A stretch of DNA of 64,000 nucleotides, from NCBI GenBank assembly GCA_001600095.1, contig BCIX01000001.1, positions 2,542,001 through 2,606,000 on the forward strand. Reading direction: 5' to 3'. The DNA is from Bullera alba. Its lineage: Eukaryota > Basidiomycota > Tremellomycetes > Tremellales > Bulleraceae. Positions 46,848 to 59,809 of the stretch are shown in pieces (position 1 is the first letter of the stretch; each line of letters opens with the position of its first letter). Under the pieces are notes generated by a model, which was not told the origin of the DNA, did not search any database, and saw nothing but the letters and a program-made list of their open reading frames with translations. The position numbers and the translations under genes were made by a program.

Positions 46848-49800
46848 CTATCTCTGATGTTGGGCGTGCGAGTCGGCGACTCGAGCAATGTCCGAGAACG
46901 GGGGCAGGGTTGGTTGTTGGGCATGGCGACCTTGCTCTGCAGGAGGCTAGCGTTGGCAGTCAGCACAAGGTCACGACATAGATAGTCTTACTCACCACCT
47001 TGAACATGGGGTTGATATTTCCATTATACTGCTGATGATCTGGCTGTGGAGACGACTGTCCATCCTCCCAATCCCTTATGCTTGGCAGCATTGTCCCATT
47101 CCTCCCGATACCACCGCCATGCGCTACTGCTATACCCTTTGGATGTCCATAGGGACTCGTCGGAGCACTGCCCTGTCCGACTTTTGCGGCGAATTGCGCG
47201 GCTCCATGCGTCGGCACTGGCGGGATCTGCTGCGGCGACATGGATTGATGCAACGAGGTCTGGGATGATCCCGCCACATTGGCATGAGCCTTGAAGTCTC
47301 GGGCGAGCTGCGACTCTAAAGACGGGTTGGACAATGATGCCAGTCGAGATGGTTGCAGAGCGTGGTGATGACGAGACGAGTTGGATGGCGGTCGACGAGT
47401 GACCAATGGGTCTTTCGATGCTTGACGAGGGATGGTCATATCCGGGAAATCTATCCGTCCTCGCCTTGGACCGGGACTGAACATGATTGATCAGCTCGCA
47501 TTCAGACAATAGATGCCCTTAATTTCACTCACTCGCTGTCAATCGTTCCAATTGTCAAGACACTCCTGCTCCGCATTGAGTTGTGTCCGAAGCTCGACAT
47601 GGAGTGATCATCATCTTCGTCCCTCCGTCTGGCTTTATGACGGCCAATACTGTTCATTCCCGATTCGATCCCGTACTGCTGGTCCGAAGAGAGCGGAAGC
47701 TGTGGCTGCGAGCGGGAATTGCCATACGAGTGAAGCGAGTGTTTGTCCGCAGTGTTCTTGGATCGCTGGCTGTCGTACGTCCGGATCGAAGTTGCAGACT
47801 GACTGGCGCCGAGCATGCCATGGATGGACCTGGTCGACGTGCCCTCATCCATCGGACGATGTCTCGACCCTTGTGCTTGCTCATCCACAGCCATCTGATT
47901 CGAAGATTGGTCGTAATGCGACGGAGCATAAGACGAAGGTGGTGGTTGGCTTACCTGAGGCTTTCGAGCCTGAGGCTCCGGGTCCATTGTGAATCCAGAT
48001 AAAGCCTCGATATTCGTAGCGTCTGACTTGCCAGTCTGCGCAGAGACGATTTGCTGTCGTTTCAACATGACCGCCCTAGCTCGTTCCTTTTGTACCCTCG
48101 CAGCGGCTTCTCGCTTCATCTTCTCGGCCTCTCTCTTGGCCTTTTCCGCCTCCTTCTTTGCCAACTTTGGATCGGCGTTGACGCGAGCTGCAGATGCATC
48201 GTCGATGGGAGTCGTGGGCGAGAGCATGCTGCTCGACATAGCAGGTGCGTTTCCAGACTGAGTACGCTTGAGCGAGCTTGACGATCCGCCAGAGTATCCA
48301 GTATGATCGGCCGGCGAGATTGGCGACAAGGAGACTGTACTGCCCTTGTCGCCGCCTCCGCCGAAGACACTCGACAAACCCCACTTCTTCTTCTTGCCGA
48401 TAGTGAGCGAGGCCAGTTTACCAGTATTGCTGGGAAGTGGTTGGGCCGTGGCGTCTCTGGTTGGCTCGATGGGAGGTGGGATGACGACTTGGTTTGCCGC
48501 GGGCTGTCTAGGCGTGCCGTCCTCGTAGCTCTGAATCTGCTGTTGTTGCTGAACGTAATTGGCGACCTTGCTCTGACTGCGCATATGGGCGATCTGGGCT
48601 TGTTGGGCAAGACTGAATTGGCCATAGGACGAATTCTGACCGGAATTCGATTGGCCGTCATATGGCACCTCTGAGCCTGTTGACTGTCGGGTCGTATTAT
48701 CACTCCATTCTCGAGCGCGCGCGACCTGGACATTGGGCTGTACTGGAGCTGGCTGCTGTCCTGCTTCTTGGATTGGTTTCGCCAATGGCCTATTGCCGTA
48801 CGAGTGGAGGTCTTCTGTCGGCAGGTCGAGCTCTCGCAACTGGTTGACCAGAGCAGATGCCTCGTACCGCTCAAAGTCGGTGGCTTGGGTCGGGAAGATG
48901 ACTCGCGACTGCGACATGTCGGGCATTCCGACTGGAGGCGGTAGTGTTCGCATGTCGCCATTGGCGAACGCGGGCCTCGTCTCGTGGTGCGAATGGCTTG
49001 GAGGTACCGCTCGTGGAGGCGCCGTGAGCTCTGGCTGTGGCTTGGGCATCGATCCCGGTTCCGGCTGTCCATGAGAGAATGGCACTCGGGGCAGAGGCGG
49101 CGTCCGTTGTAGGTGAGGTAGTGTTTCGTGAAAGTAAGCATGTTGGACACATTGGGCCGAGGTCATCCTGTACTTTGGGTTGTAGAGAAGCAGGTCGCCA
49201 ATGCAGTCGATCAGGGATTGCGGTACATTCTCATTGAAGAGCGATCTGAAGTTGACTGGTTTCCGCTGATCCCAGTGTCAGCTCGCGCCATGTCCACCGG
49301 TAAACACTGAGCTCACCTTTGGAAACGAGAAGCCGACCTTCTTGGCCAGTATAATTCCGCTGTTCCAGCTACCTCCACCGATCGTCCTTCCTCTCTCGTC
49401 GACTCCGTAATTGGGCGAAGGGTCTCCGAGTGTGTCGGTGATTCTGTAGACCTGGTCGATCTCACTCACACCGGGAAATAGGGGTTTGAGATTTAGCATC
49501 TCGGCTAGGATCGTACCCAAAGCCCACATGTCCACTGGTGCTCCGTATTCCGTTGACCGCAGCAGTACTTCGGGAGCTCGGTACCATCTTGTCGAGACGT
49601 ACTCGGTATAAGGCGGTTTCGAGGTAATTGCTCTTGCCAAACCGAAATCCGCCAACTTGACGATGACCGAAACGTCCTTTTCATACTTCAATTGCTGGGG
49701 ATCGTAATTGCCGTCCGCGCTCGACGATCTCGCAGAGTTGATGTATGCCAAAGCCTCGGCATTCAGGTAATCCGCCAGTCCAGTTGTTGTGACGAGCAAG

Positions 49801-51026
49801 TTCTCTGGTTTCATGTCTCGGTGAAAGTATCCATGGCGATGAATGTGGTCGAGACCGGTGGATATTTGGTGAAAGCAGGAAGCTATCAGTCCTGCTGCTA
49901 GCGGCCTTCCTCGACGTGACTTTGTGAGCTGGTACAGGTTGCCCTCCATACACTCGAAGACGAAATATAGCTCTCTCGATTTGGGCGAAATGAATGCGTC
50001 GTACAGGGGGATGATGGCGGGATGTTGAGGTATACGGCTCAGCGACTAGCGAATAATAGTTAGTTTATCTGTGATGTTCAGGAAGGGCATCTTGCTCACG
50101 TAAATCTCTCCTAGATTCTTCGCCTGACTCCAGCCGCCTTCCCATACCCTCTTCATCCTCTTCAACGCAACCAATCTCTTTCCTGACCATTCCGGACGCG
50201 CTCCTGCGCCACACTGCATCGCTGATAGCAGTGTTCCCGATTTGACAGGCGAGTGCCAGTCGCACAGCCATACTGTGCCGAAAGATCCGTCTCCGAGCAC
50301 TTTCAATTCTGTATACCGACGCTCCCCAACTTTGATTAGGAAACGTCAGAATATTGCCTCGGGGCCAGTCCCAGTTTGACACGACTCACAGGGATCTTCA
50401 GTTCCGATTCTTCCGTCACCTTCATCCACGGCCATCCTTTCCATCCCGTCCATCATGACCTGCTCGCCCATCGCTGTTTGCCTCCCCGGTTGATGCTGTC
50501 CTCTCGCCGGGCTATGCTCCGCGGAAACTCTGTCATGTCCTCTAACCCGCTCTGCCGAGTCCCCCGCTACGCTGACTGGCGAGTGGAGATTGGGTGTCCG
50601 GCGGTACGATGAAGGACCTGCCACTGGCTGAGGTGAGCGATGGTCGTACATCCCGTTTGATTGCCCGTTCGCTTTTGAGGGAGAGTAGTTGTTCTGGGAT
50701 GTAGTGTTCGAATGTGAAGGCGAGGGTTGATGGTAGACTTGTTGCCGTTGAGGCGAGTATGTCGAATGTGGATCTGAGACTTGTTGTTGTTGTTGATATT
50801 GTTGCTGTTGTCGCTGGTGATGTTGGTGATACTGCTGCTGCTGCTGCAGGTCGAAGGGGGATCCTCCAGATGTCGGGGTAGGTAGGTATGAGGATTGTGA
50901 TGAATCATCATTCGGAGACTTTGCATACGCCTTGGTGATTGACGAGGAAGGTCCTGCTGTGTACTGGTTATACAGCGGCTCTGGCATGGTGTAGCTTGTC
51001 GAGTGAGGGACGACTGCGATCGCCAT
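46848..51026 (-). CDS. CRK1: RCK-family protein kinase (Ime2/Crk1/MAK type)
   Basis: Six exons (51026-50390, 50329-50100, 50045-49317, 49265-47533, 47476-46996, 46934-46848) encode 1298 residues. A 212-residue Gln/Pro/Ser-rich N-terminus precedes the kinase domain. The domain shows [37 protein letters not shown] and the activation loop [18 protein letters not shown] together with the CMGC-type WYRAPE is typical of the RCK/MAK/ICK group, which includes yeast Ime2 and Ustilago Crk1, regulators of meiosis, mating and morphogenesis. An in-domain insert (about 50 residues with [12 protein letters not shown]) sits before ADFG. The 700-residue tail is disordered. The last exon is the least certain; I preferred the acceptor giving a short ending [19 protein letters not shown]. 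Confidence 0.88.
50781..50849. repeat. Glutamine-codon repeat tract in the kinase N-terminus
   Basis: TTG/CTG-type triplets, read on the minus strand as CAA/CAG, encode Gln runs interrupted by His, Tyr and Arg in the N-terminal extension of the kinase. Length variation between strains is likely. Confidence 0.75.
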
Positions 51027-52843
51027 CGGTTCGTTCGAGGCCAAGGTGTGATAGTGTGAGAGCGGATGGATGATCAGACGACTTGTTGCACGTTATGCTG
51101 ACAGGCACTTTTGTGCAAGGTCCAACACTACCGTTCCTGTCGAGTTCGCCCCAGGTGGCAATGGACAGCGAGTTGCAAAACGATCGCAGAGCACTTGGGG
51201 ACGTCCCTGATCAACCCCTCCTTGGCCAGTTTCAGCAAGATAGCCAGGCTCCAGACACGTCTGGCCCGGATACAGCGTCACTGGTGTGTCGTTCTCGGCC
51301 CTGCGCGCCGATCAGGCGAACGTGTAGCGGTGTGTCGCCCGGCGCAATGTAACTGCTCGCGGTTCTCCTCTGATGATCGTAGAGGTGTTGCTGCTGCTGC
51401 CCGGCGTCCGATCGATGAAACGCGTCGCTTCGAGGACGGATTGGGTGGGATTGCAATACCGACCAGGGTGTTGCGTAGAAGTAGAGCAGTGTACGAGAGA
51501 GTATCGTGATGCTCGTACTTTTGTTCGTTCGAATCTTGGGTTTTGGCCGCCACCACTTAAACTCTGGCTTGTGCCCGTGTTCCTTGGATCGTGTCAATGT
51601 TGTTGTCGTCGACGACGCGATCGAGGTGGGACGTCTATGATGTCGACGAGGGCGTGTATGAGTTGTCGAGCGATGATCGTCGTGGTTGCGAGTATTCACC
51701 GAACTATGCACTACTTCCCACAGGATGATTTTTGTCCCGGTGGCCGAGGACACGAGCGAGCTAAGTTATTACTAGTCGGTCGGACCGTGTTCCGCCAGTC
51801 CTTGTATGACTAGCGCGACTCGGCGGGGCGATATGCGACCTAACCTGACCTCTTACGGGAAACCTCGACAGGTCACACCGAGTGCTTGGGCTGTGATCGT
51901 ACCTGAACCTTGTCACCGATGGCTAGTGCGGCACACTGCTCAGTCACCGAGGTCGTGTTCGGTGTCTCGGACATGAGGTCTGACAGAAAGACTATCAAGG
52001 AGACTAGCATCTCCTAGTACCGGGTCTATCGAGCTTAATGCATGTATGGGATTGACCGACCCTTGACCACCTGTCTGGCTCCTCTGGCAGAGCCTGGCCT
52101 AGCCTGGCGGATCAGACCAGAGCAGACCAAAGCGTAGCTTGCGCATCGCTACCTGCAGGACCGATACGGACAGCAAGCCAGGAAGCTAGGAACACGCATC
52201 GGATCAGGCAGTTCAAAGTTACGAAGTTCTTTCATATGGCTTGTTCAGGCTTGTTCCTATCGCCTGGATACGTACGATCTAGTAAGGTATGACCGCCCGC
52301 ATTGGTTCGACAAGAAGGCTAGACCAGGCAGGGTCGGGCGAGACCAGATGCAAGGCCAGGCAAGGCGGCACCTGGCCACATCGAGGAAGCACCTGAAGCA
52401 GATGTTCTCTTAGAACTAGAGTTCTACAATCGACTGAGCTTCTCTCAAGCAAGCATAAAACCAAAGCGATCTCGCAGGATCTCGCCTGATCTCGCAACGG
52501 TCAGGTACGGTCTGTCGTAAGCAGGCAGGCAGCAGCAGGCGAGTCGTCTGTCTTGTCCAGGCTATCCCGCCTGATCAGCAGTCTCATGCAGCAGAGTCTA
52601 GCAGCGTGATCGAAGAGTCGCCGCAAGAGGCAAACCAAGAAGAACCAAGAGCAGCTGCTCATGTCGGCGGAGATCGCCGGAAAGACGCCACAGAACAGCT
52701 TTACGTCATCGCGCCGGCGGACTAGTGGAATGACCGGGATCTTGCAATTGCCTCGCCGTGTCGATTGTCGAAGTCTTTGGTCCTCGAGATCTTCTGCAGT
52801 CTGCCTGTCCGACCCCAACCGGCCCGAGTCACCTCAAATCAGG
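51027..52843. other. Intergenic region, divergent promoters
   Basis: About 1.8 kb between the kinase (-) and the EI24-type gene (+). Left part: presumed 5' leader of the kinase, with low-complexity frames only. Around 52070-52110 CCTGGC-like words repeat, and GATCTCGC is repeated around 52470-52495. The open frame of the next gene extends back to 52661 with another ATG-like start, but the start at 52844 is preferred. Confidence 0.4.
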
Positions 52844-54349
52844 ATGCCCTCCGAGTTTCTACACTTTCCACCGGCGTACACTCTCGTCGGTCTGTATCGA
52901 CTTCTCACGGATCCATCAATCCGGAGCCCAGTCCTCGCCAAAGTCAAACATGCTTCCATCAGGGGTGCTGTCGTCGCGCTGCTCTACGCCGGACTTAGCT
53001 GGAACGCTCTAGATTGGGTCATCAGATCATTCCTATTGGGCAACAAGTCGACTTACTCGCTGTTCGGGCTGGGAAAGCTGTTGTTGAGAAAGGCGAAGGA
53101 TGTGATCCCGGAAGACAGTACCGCGGGCATGACGAGAGTTGGGTTCGGGAGATTCAGTATGAACATTGACCTCGTCTTCTGTGAGTTCTATTCGGACGCA
53201 AATGGGGATCGCAGTTTGAAATCAATGTGCTATACCAGTCGCTGACACACCACTTCCCTCCATCACCAGACACCCACATGATCATACTGCTGCCACAGAT
53301 ATCATCGATCCTCCGGTTCTTCATTTACAAAAACCTCAAACTCGCTCGATCTCGGGCGTACGCTCTGACTGTAGCGTCTCGAGACAAGCCAGACGAGTTC
53401 TGGTCCCAGGTGAGTTCTCGCAGCTCAGCTTGCTAGTCCCTGTTCTGCAGTCTCTGATCTAGTCTTGTGCAGGGATATATTGAGGAATGGGCTCAACCGC
53501 CTGTTCCGAAACCAGGAGACATCATCACTGCCAAGGGAGGAAGCGTGAGGAGGGATAGGGAGTCAAAGTGGGTAGGATGGATACTATGGCCTCCTACCCA
53601 GATCGCTCTACAGCACTGTGAGTGATAAAATGGGCAATTGGAAATTGTTATGATCTCTCTGTCGCCTCATTGAGGATTGGATCTTTGACATTTACTGACC
53701 AACCTCTGATCAGTCTTGCTCATTCGCCTCTCGCCTACCCTACCCCTGCTCTCGCCGCTGTTCAAATCCACCCTGCGAGCCATCAACACAGGTGCATACC
53801 TACATCAGCCATATTTTGAGGTCAAGAGAATGGACTCGGCCTCGTCCTGGACATGGGTCGAAGAGCGGAAATGGGCGTACCGAGGTGAGTGTAGCAGGCG
53901 AGCCTGATAGCAGGGACCGCTGTACTGATGTTCGACTCAGTGTTCGGATTCTCTGCAAGTCTGCTCGAGGGTCTGCCGATCATTGGACTGTTTTTGTCTA
54001 TCTCGAATCGTATAGGAGCTGCAATGTGGTAAGTCCAAGCCCAATTCCCATCTGTCCGATTGATCAATGGAGCCAACCGCTGACACCGTTGCACCACTCC
54101 AGGGCGTTCGACATGGAGAAGCGGCAACACCTCTTCTCCAACGGTATCGTCAAACCGCTCAACCCCAACCAAGTCGGCTTCTACGGGATGGGCAGCATCA
54201 ATGATCTCGGGGTCGACATCCAGGGTGCTGAAGATGAGATTGACAGGGAGTTCAGTCGGAAGAAGTTGGCGCAGGGGAAGCACGCAACGGTGGAGCTTAG
54301 AGGCGAAGGGATTGGATCAGCTGAAGCAGGGAGGGAAAAGCTGCTATGA
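52844..54349 (+). CDS. EI24/Rrt8-type multi-pass membrane protein
   Basis: Six exons (52844-53180, 53270-53409, 53473-53617, 53714-53884, 53941-54028, 54103-54349) encode 375 residues. Hydrophobic segments occur in SIRGAVVALLYAGLSWNALD, MIILLPQISSILRFFIY, FLLIRLSPTLPLLSPLF and in LLEGLPIIGLFLSISN. The stretch GLPIIGLFLSISNRIGAAMW followed by AFDMEKR is the signature of fungal EI24-domain proteins (yeast Rrt8/Lds group, associated with lipid droplets and spore wall). The precise role is unknown. The ATG at 52844 (MPSEFLHFPPAY) begins the conserved-looking part; an upstream in-frame ATG at 52661 would add 61 residues of low-quality sequence. Confidence 0.8.
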
Positions 54350-54573
54350 GGGGACGCGTGATGGCTGTATCTTTCGATGGCCCATGACATACATGAATGA
54401 CGATGAACGACAAAGTCTGGAGAGGGTAGAGTTGACAACATCATCAGATCAGGTGTAATGCTTCTATGTGCTACCGTTTGCATTATATACTGATCTTTAC
54501 AACGATTTCAGACTGCATACTGACTATGACGGTTCTACTGCCCGCCCTTACTGGTCGCCTCAGTGACAGTCCC

Positions 54574-57053
54574 TCAGAACAACTTGCCCCACAAGACACC
54601 GAGGAAGATCGTGCCCAGAATGGCGAGGTAAGCAGACCACCCATCTTCGCTCTCACTCCGCATCTCCCACCTGGGTATCACTTCGCCGTTTCTATAGTCT
54701 CTATCGTCTCGCTTTGCCCGATAACTCCGCCCACCGCCTCGATTGGACGGATCAAGCTCTTCATCATCTTCGGTGCCGCTGCCGGTGTTTCCCTCAAATG
54801 ACCGCATTGGACCTTGAATACGATCAGTCCTCTCCTGCTGAGAATCACAATATGGCTGATGGAGGGCTGGGCCATCGGAGGATACTCCAGTCAAGACGGG
54901 GACACGTTGCTTGCCCTTCGAAAGTGATTGAGAAGCTGGTCCACGAGCTTCGAGGCTCGGTCCCCGTTCTCGACTGTCCACTGTACTTGTTGCACTGGAC
55001 TTCTGCTCCCTTGCCTGAGATATCGACGTTGAGGCATCTTCTTTTCCAATAGGCCCATTTGTCGACGACACCGCCAGTCGGGACTGTACTGCGGGTCTCG
55101 AAGGTCCTGCTCGAGAAGCCTTGAGAGGCGGTGGCGACCCGCCCCTTCGTCGTTCCAATACATCCAGTTCGTCAACCTCATTTTCGTCATTGTCATCTGC
55201 ACTTTCGTCCTCCGTGCCATGTCGCACCGGAAGCCGGGATCGCTTCTCCAATTTGTCTGTCCTCTTGGGGGTTCTCACTCGTGAGCCGTTGGTGCCAAGG
55301 CTGTGTCCCTTCATCTCCCCGTCTCCTAACTTTCCCTCGTTGGCATTGATCCGAGCTGCCGGAGTCCGCTTCGCTACCCCGTGATCACGAATGATCTGCT
55401 CATCCCCGCTGTGTTCGTCATCCGAGTCGAGGCCAAAGTCGACTTTGGAGCAATCCAGCACTATCACCTTCTTGACCCCGCCGTTTCCGATTTTAGCGGT
55501 CTCAGCCTTGAGATGTGTGAGATCCCGTTGATCCCTCCATATCCCCATAACCATGCTCGACAACGACTCCACACAACCCAGATCCACCCTCGCTCGGAGC
55601 TTGATCCTCTCGACATCCGCTATACTTAGCTCGGAGCGATCGGGCATGGGCAGGTATTTGGCGATTGGACGCGACATGTGGATGGGGATGAACAGGTATG
55701 TCCAGGCGAAGAGGGATATGAAGCCAATGACCAAGTTCCGCGCGATTGAAACTAGGAGTTGCAGTAACGTCGTCTCTGGAATTGTTGGCGAGGAGGCGAG
55801 GATCTGTTCCAGGTCATATAGAGTGGGGGTGAAAGTCAAGTCCGGTTGGCTAGTTCCGCTGAGCTTCGGTAGGAGCGGCAGTAGCGTGCTGAGTGTCTTT
55901 GCCATGTTGCCATGTGATGAGTCGTATCGAAGTTTCTTAGGCCGTCGAGGTGGTGTAGACTGTGAGATTATCAGCTATTGGTTTTGGCATGAACAAACCA
56001 AATACTGAGTAGCTCACCGGATATGCGAGGAAGGCCTCCCAAGAGCTGCGCACTCAAAGGTCAATCAGGAGCTTTGTCAATCGACGCAAAATTCCTCACC
56101 TGATAGACCACACTAGAAGCTGCTCCCAGGCCTGGCCCCAGGCGTTGGCCCTGATACCAGTCTGATCCTGCCCTTGGGCCCTGGAGATGATATTCGCCCT
56201 TCTCGCCGGGTCAATCATGGTCGAGATCTGGACCGCAGAGCATACAAGTGTCAACTCGGCCTCCCTTATGCCTCCTGCTGACTCACGTATCTGTCTTCCG
56301 GAATCGGTTCGACCGAGGGGAACGAGGTGGACAGCAAGGACGAGAGGGAGTAAGACGAGGATGGGAGATGAGAGGTGGCGGGCAGCCAGCTATGAAATAC
56401 ATCAGCAAGCTAGACTCAAATTGATCACTTAACTGACTTGTGCCCGAAGCAGTCCCCCTCGTCCCAGCTGACAGCCCTGAGGACAGCATCGCTCAACAGT
56501 CCCTTTCTCCCCACTCTACTCTTCGAGCATGGAGTGCCTGTGCCCAGCTTGCTGCGATGCCTATCCGTTTCATCCTCATGGAAGAGCTTGGAGACTCCCA
56601 GACTCGAACAGATCCTCCTTGCAGCGGTGAACTCGACCCAGAAATCGACGTGGGGAGCTGTTCCATCCAAATTGAGAGAGTAGGTGCCGGAGGCGAGCTT
56701 GAACCGGGCCAATATGCTCAATGGGCTGATTGGAGGTGAAAGTGATAATAGTAGTGGTAGGAGGGACAGATGAGGCGGGTGAGTTGGCGATAGTGTCAGG
56801 TATATCGGGATGTCATTCTGTATCCCGGTGTCAGTACCATCTCGCTTAAGCTTATAGTTGCTGTAGGAAGATGATGGCTGGGGAATGAATCACCATACTG
56901 AGGAAAGGTCTAGGACGCTTGACTCACGATCAGAGAGTACAGAATCGGTACGAGATGCGTTCCAGGGCTGAGAGACGGCAGCAAGCCGAATTGAATCGGC
57001 AGCGGTAGGGGAACCGAGATGTCCTCTCGTCTCGATCTGGCCGTCTTGTCCAT
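54574..57053 (-). CDS. Unrecognised 737-residue membrane protein
   Basis: Five exons (57053-56928, 56817-56434, 56389-56100, 56045-56018, 55959-54574) join in phase. Reading only the large last exon would give a 443-residue protein beginning MAKTLSTLLPLLPK. The upstream exons, however, enter the same frame without a stop, through SWEAFLAYP and STPPRRPKKLRYDSSHGN. Likely membrane segments are LSLLPLLLSLSPPISPLS, SPILVLLPLVLAVHLVPLG, LVIGFISLFAWTYLFIPIH, and a C-terminal anchor YLAILGTIFLGVLWGKLF. A 230-residue charged, disordered stretch with an acidic run (DDNDENEVDELD) precedes the anchor. I do not recognise the family. It may be two genes if the short exon 4 is wrong. Confidence 0.65.
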
Positions 57054-57620
57054 CTCACCGGCTCTGACCTCTCAATGGCCGTGTCACGACTCTGAAAGTT
57101 CCTCTTCACCTTCCTTGATCTCTGAGGCTCGGGTCATCGCTGTAGCTGTGTGACAAGCTGTCAAGAGGTATACAGAGTCGGCAAAGAGTCGGTCAAAAGC
57201 AGCAGCGAAGTGCGGGCAACGAACTCGAGCCTCTCGAGGCCAGCAGATGACACAATCGGAGCCCCACTACCCAACACGCCGTGCCCTGGTAAGCTCGCCC
57301 AAGAGTGCCCTGGCTGGCCTGCCGCCTGGCTGCTTCCTGGCTCGCTCTATAACTGCCTCACGGTGCCTTAGAGCCACTTAGAGCTGCCTTGCAATCGTCT
57401 CACGCTTGCATTGTCAATGGATAAGGGGTATCTATACTGCTCGATCCGCAATAGCCATCTGTCATCTGTCATCGGTCGTCATGTTCCTTCTGTTACACTA
57501 TGCTTTCACCCTTTATCCACGGCACAAATGACTCTTGGCTCTGTCCTCGCCGCTCTAAGTGGTCTCGTTGGGGGATAGATCTCGAGCCCGTGTGGTATTA
57601 TAGTACACATCGACTGGGCC
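57054..57620. other. Intergenic region between two minus-strand genes
   Basis: No exon is supported. GCCTGGCTGC-like words repeat around 57310-57345. This should hold the terminator of the PP2A gene and the promoter of the membrane-protein gene. Confidence 0.4.
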
Positions 57621-59809
57621 TTACGACAGGACTGCAATAATTTATCAGCTGCGATTCCCAACCTCAAACTCGGTACTCACCCATGGCGTCGCCGTTCTCC
57701 GCTCGCTCCAGGGCTTTCGTGGCGAAATACCTCACGTCGGCATCAGAATCCTCTTGCAACTTCTTCAACGCAGGCATGACCCGTCTCTGGCTAATCTCCT
57801 GGCCCTCGGGCGACGTGGCTAGCACGCTAGCGAGCGTTTCTAAGCATTTGGCAACGTTGAATCGGATGTTGGGGATGGGATCATTGGCGAGTGCCAGGGC
57901 GGCGTCTAGCACTGTATCCCGGATAATCTGGACATTGAGCGAAGTAGCCATGGTCTGTATGTAAACTCAGCTCCATGTCCTTAGACTAGTAGAACGGGAG
58001 TCTGACTCACGGTGATGGCAAAGATTGTGGTCATTCTGTATAGGTAGTTGGTGTGGTCGCCCATTGCCAGGACTTTGGGGATGATCGTACTTCGAGCCCA
58101 CTCGACACCGAACACATCGGTCAACTTCTTCAAGTTGATCGTCGCTGCCTCTCGGATCGAGAAGACAGTGTCGCCTAGCCAGGACATGCAAAGCGTGCCA
58201 AGCTTGTCGTCGAAGAATTGGACACCGAGCTGTGTGGCCAGGAGAGGGATGTACTCGATGATGGCTTGTCGCACACGCCACTGCTTGTCCTCGGCGAGCT
58301 CCATGATCGCCGGGAGCAGAGCTTGCGATAGTCTGTCAATGCCAATGACTGTAGGGCAAGTCAGTTTCGTCGTTGAGAATAAAACACCGCCAGCTCACCA
58401 TCGTTGACCATCTCCAGCTTGCCGATCAGGTTGAGCCTCACCTCGCTGAAGTCGTCCTTGAGCAACTGCAAGAACAGCGGAACGAGGTGCTCCACTGTGG
58501 CGTCTTGGCCAAGTAGGGGTGCCAGGCCGGAGATCTGCATAGCGAGGGAAGCTCGAACGTGCTGGGACGTGTCGGTCGCGAGGTCCTTGACGCAAGGGAG
58601 AATTCTAGCCAGAATGACTTCTCGGTCCAGCAATTTGGCAAAGCCTAAGATGATCATTCAGTCGCTATATCTATATGCCATCGTATACTTTACTAAGGCC
58701 GTGAAACACGACTCACCTGGGATCTGACCGGCTCCGGCAGTCCTGACTTCCGCCTCGTTGTCCTTGAGCAGCCCCACAAAGGCATTGACAAGCTCGTCCC
58801 TGACAATTCCCTCTCCAACCGCTTCCGCCAATCCGACAAACTCGTTGGCGACCATGTACCTCACCCTCCACGACTTGTCCGACATTGACGATCGGAGTGG
58901 CTCTAGGAGGTATTCCCTGGTCTCCTGAGGAGTCAGGTTTTGTGCGAGTGTGATAAGGTCTGGGATGGTGAGGAGTCGGACGGAGTCTTGGTCATCTGCA
59001 GCGAGTTTGCGGTAGAGGGGAATGATGTCGCTCGTGAGGACGTTCTTCTGTCCAACGGATCCAATCGATTTGGCGAATGGCTATCATCACACCGAGGTCA
59101 ACAACAAGTTAGATAGACGGAAATAGACTGTACCCACGCCTAGAGCCTTAGTGGCCGCTCGCCTGACCATTGGCGTATCGTCCGTGCCCAGAGTCACGAA
59201 CATCCTTATCATCTCAGCGCGGACGTTTTCACCGGCATTGGGATATGGCGCAGCGAACAAGGCACAAGCTGACGTCCTCGACGTGAACCAATCACCACCA
59301 CTCAGCGTCTGCAGCAGTGGGAGGAACTTCTGCTCGAGGTGCTCCGCAGAGAGGAGTAGCGAGATTTTGGCAATAGACTCGGCGGCCTGCAGGACGGCAT
59401 CAGTACAGCTCCATCGTCAGATTATCGTGTCACTGACCTTGTCTCTGACCAAGGTCTCCTCGACCGCTGCAAGGTTCTCCAAAGGTCCAAGGATGGTCCA
59501 AGCCCACTGATCTCCTCCAACGTACTCGGCGAACCCTCCGAGCTCCTCCGCAAGGACCAGCAACACCTCGTCCTCATCATCCAGTTGATCCTACGCGTCG
59601 TCGTTGGGTCAGTCGCCTCCCTACAACGTCCTGCTAAACTGCAGTCTCACCTGGAGAAAAGGTATCAACTCGTCTCTCGTTCTCTGCTCCTTTAGCGCAA
59701 GCGCGATCGTGCTCAGCCTCCTGATGGAAGATAGTCTCAACACAACATCCTCCGATTTCAGCTCATCCATCAAGAGATGGATAGGGTAGTTGAGGTCGGC
59801 GTTCGACAT
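57621..59809 (-). CDS. TPD3: Protein phosphatase 2A scaffold (A) subunit
   Basis: Eight exons (59809-59651, 59590-59438, 59386-59138, 59080-58717, 58644-58399, 58348-58011, 57954-57681, 57631-57621) encode 597 residues, matching the usual PP2A-A length of about 590-635. The whole protein consists of HEAT repeats. Recognisable family stretches are [50 protein letters not shown] and [13 protein letters not shown]. It bridges the catalytic C subunit and the B regulatory subunits, and acts in cell cycle, stress and morphogenesis signalling. The last exon of 11 nt is uncertain: without its intron the protein would end MGEYRV instead of MVLS. All other junctions are required by the frame. Confidence 0.96.

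Noticed and set aside
46664..46966. Longer last exon for the kinase ending at 46664
   Set aside because: It uses the acceptor two bases earlier and gives a Cys-rich, unrelated-looking tail that runs close to the deaminase 3' end; the shorter Pro-rich ending fits better. Not excluded.
51232..51753. His/Arg/Thr-rich minus-strand frame upstream of the kinase
   Set aside because: Composition reflects low-complexity leader sequence; no domain and no splice link to the kinase start.
56221..56290. Intron at 56286 in the 737-residue protein gene
   Set aside because: A GTGAGT donor is present, but the frame is open straight through, and using the donor leads to a stop at the available acceptors.
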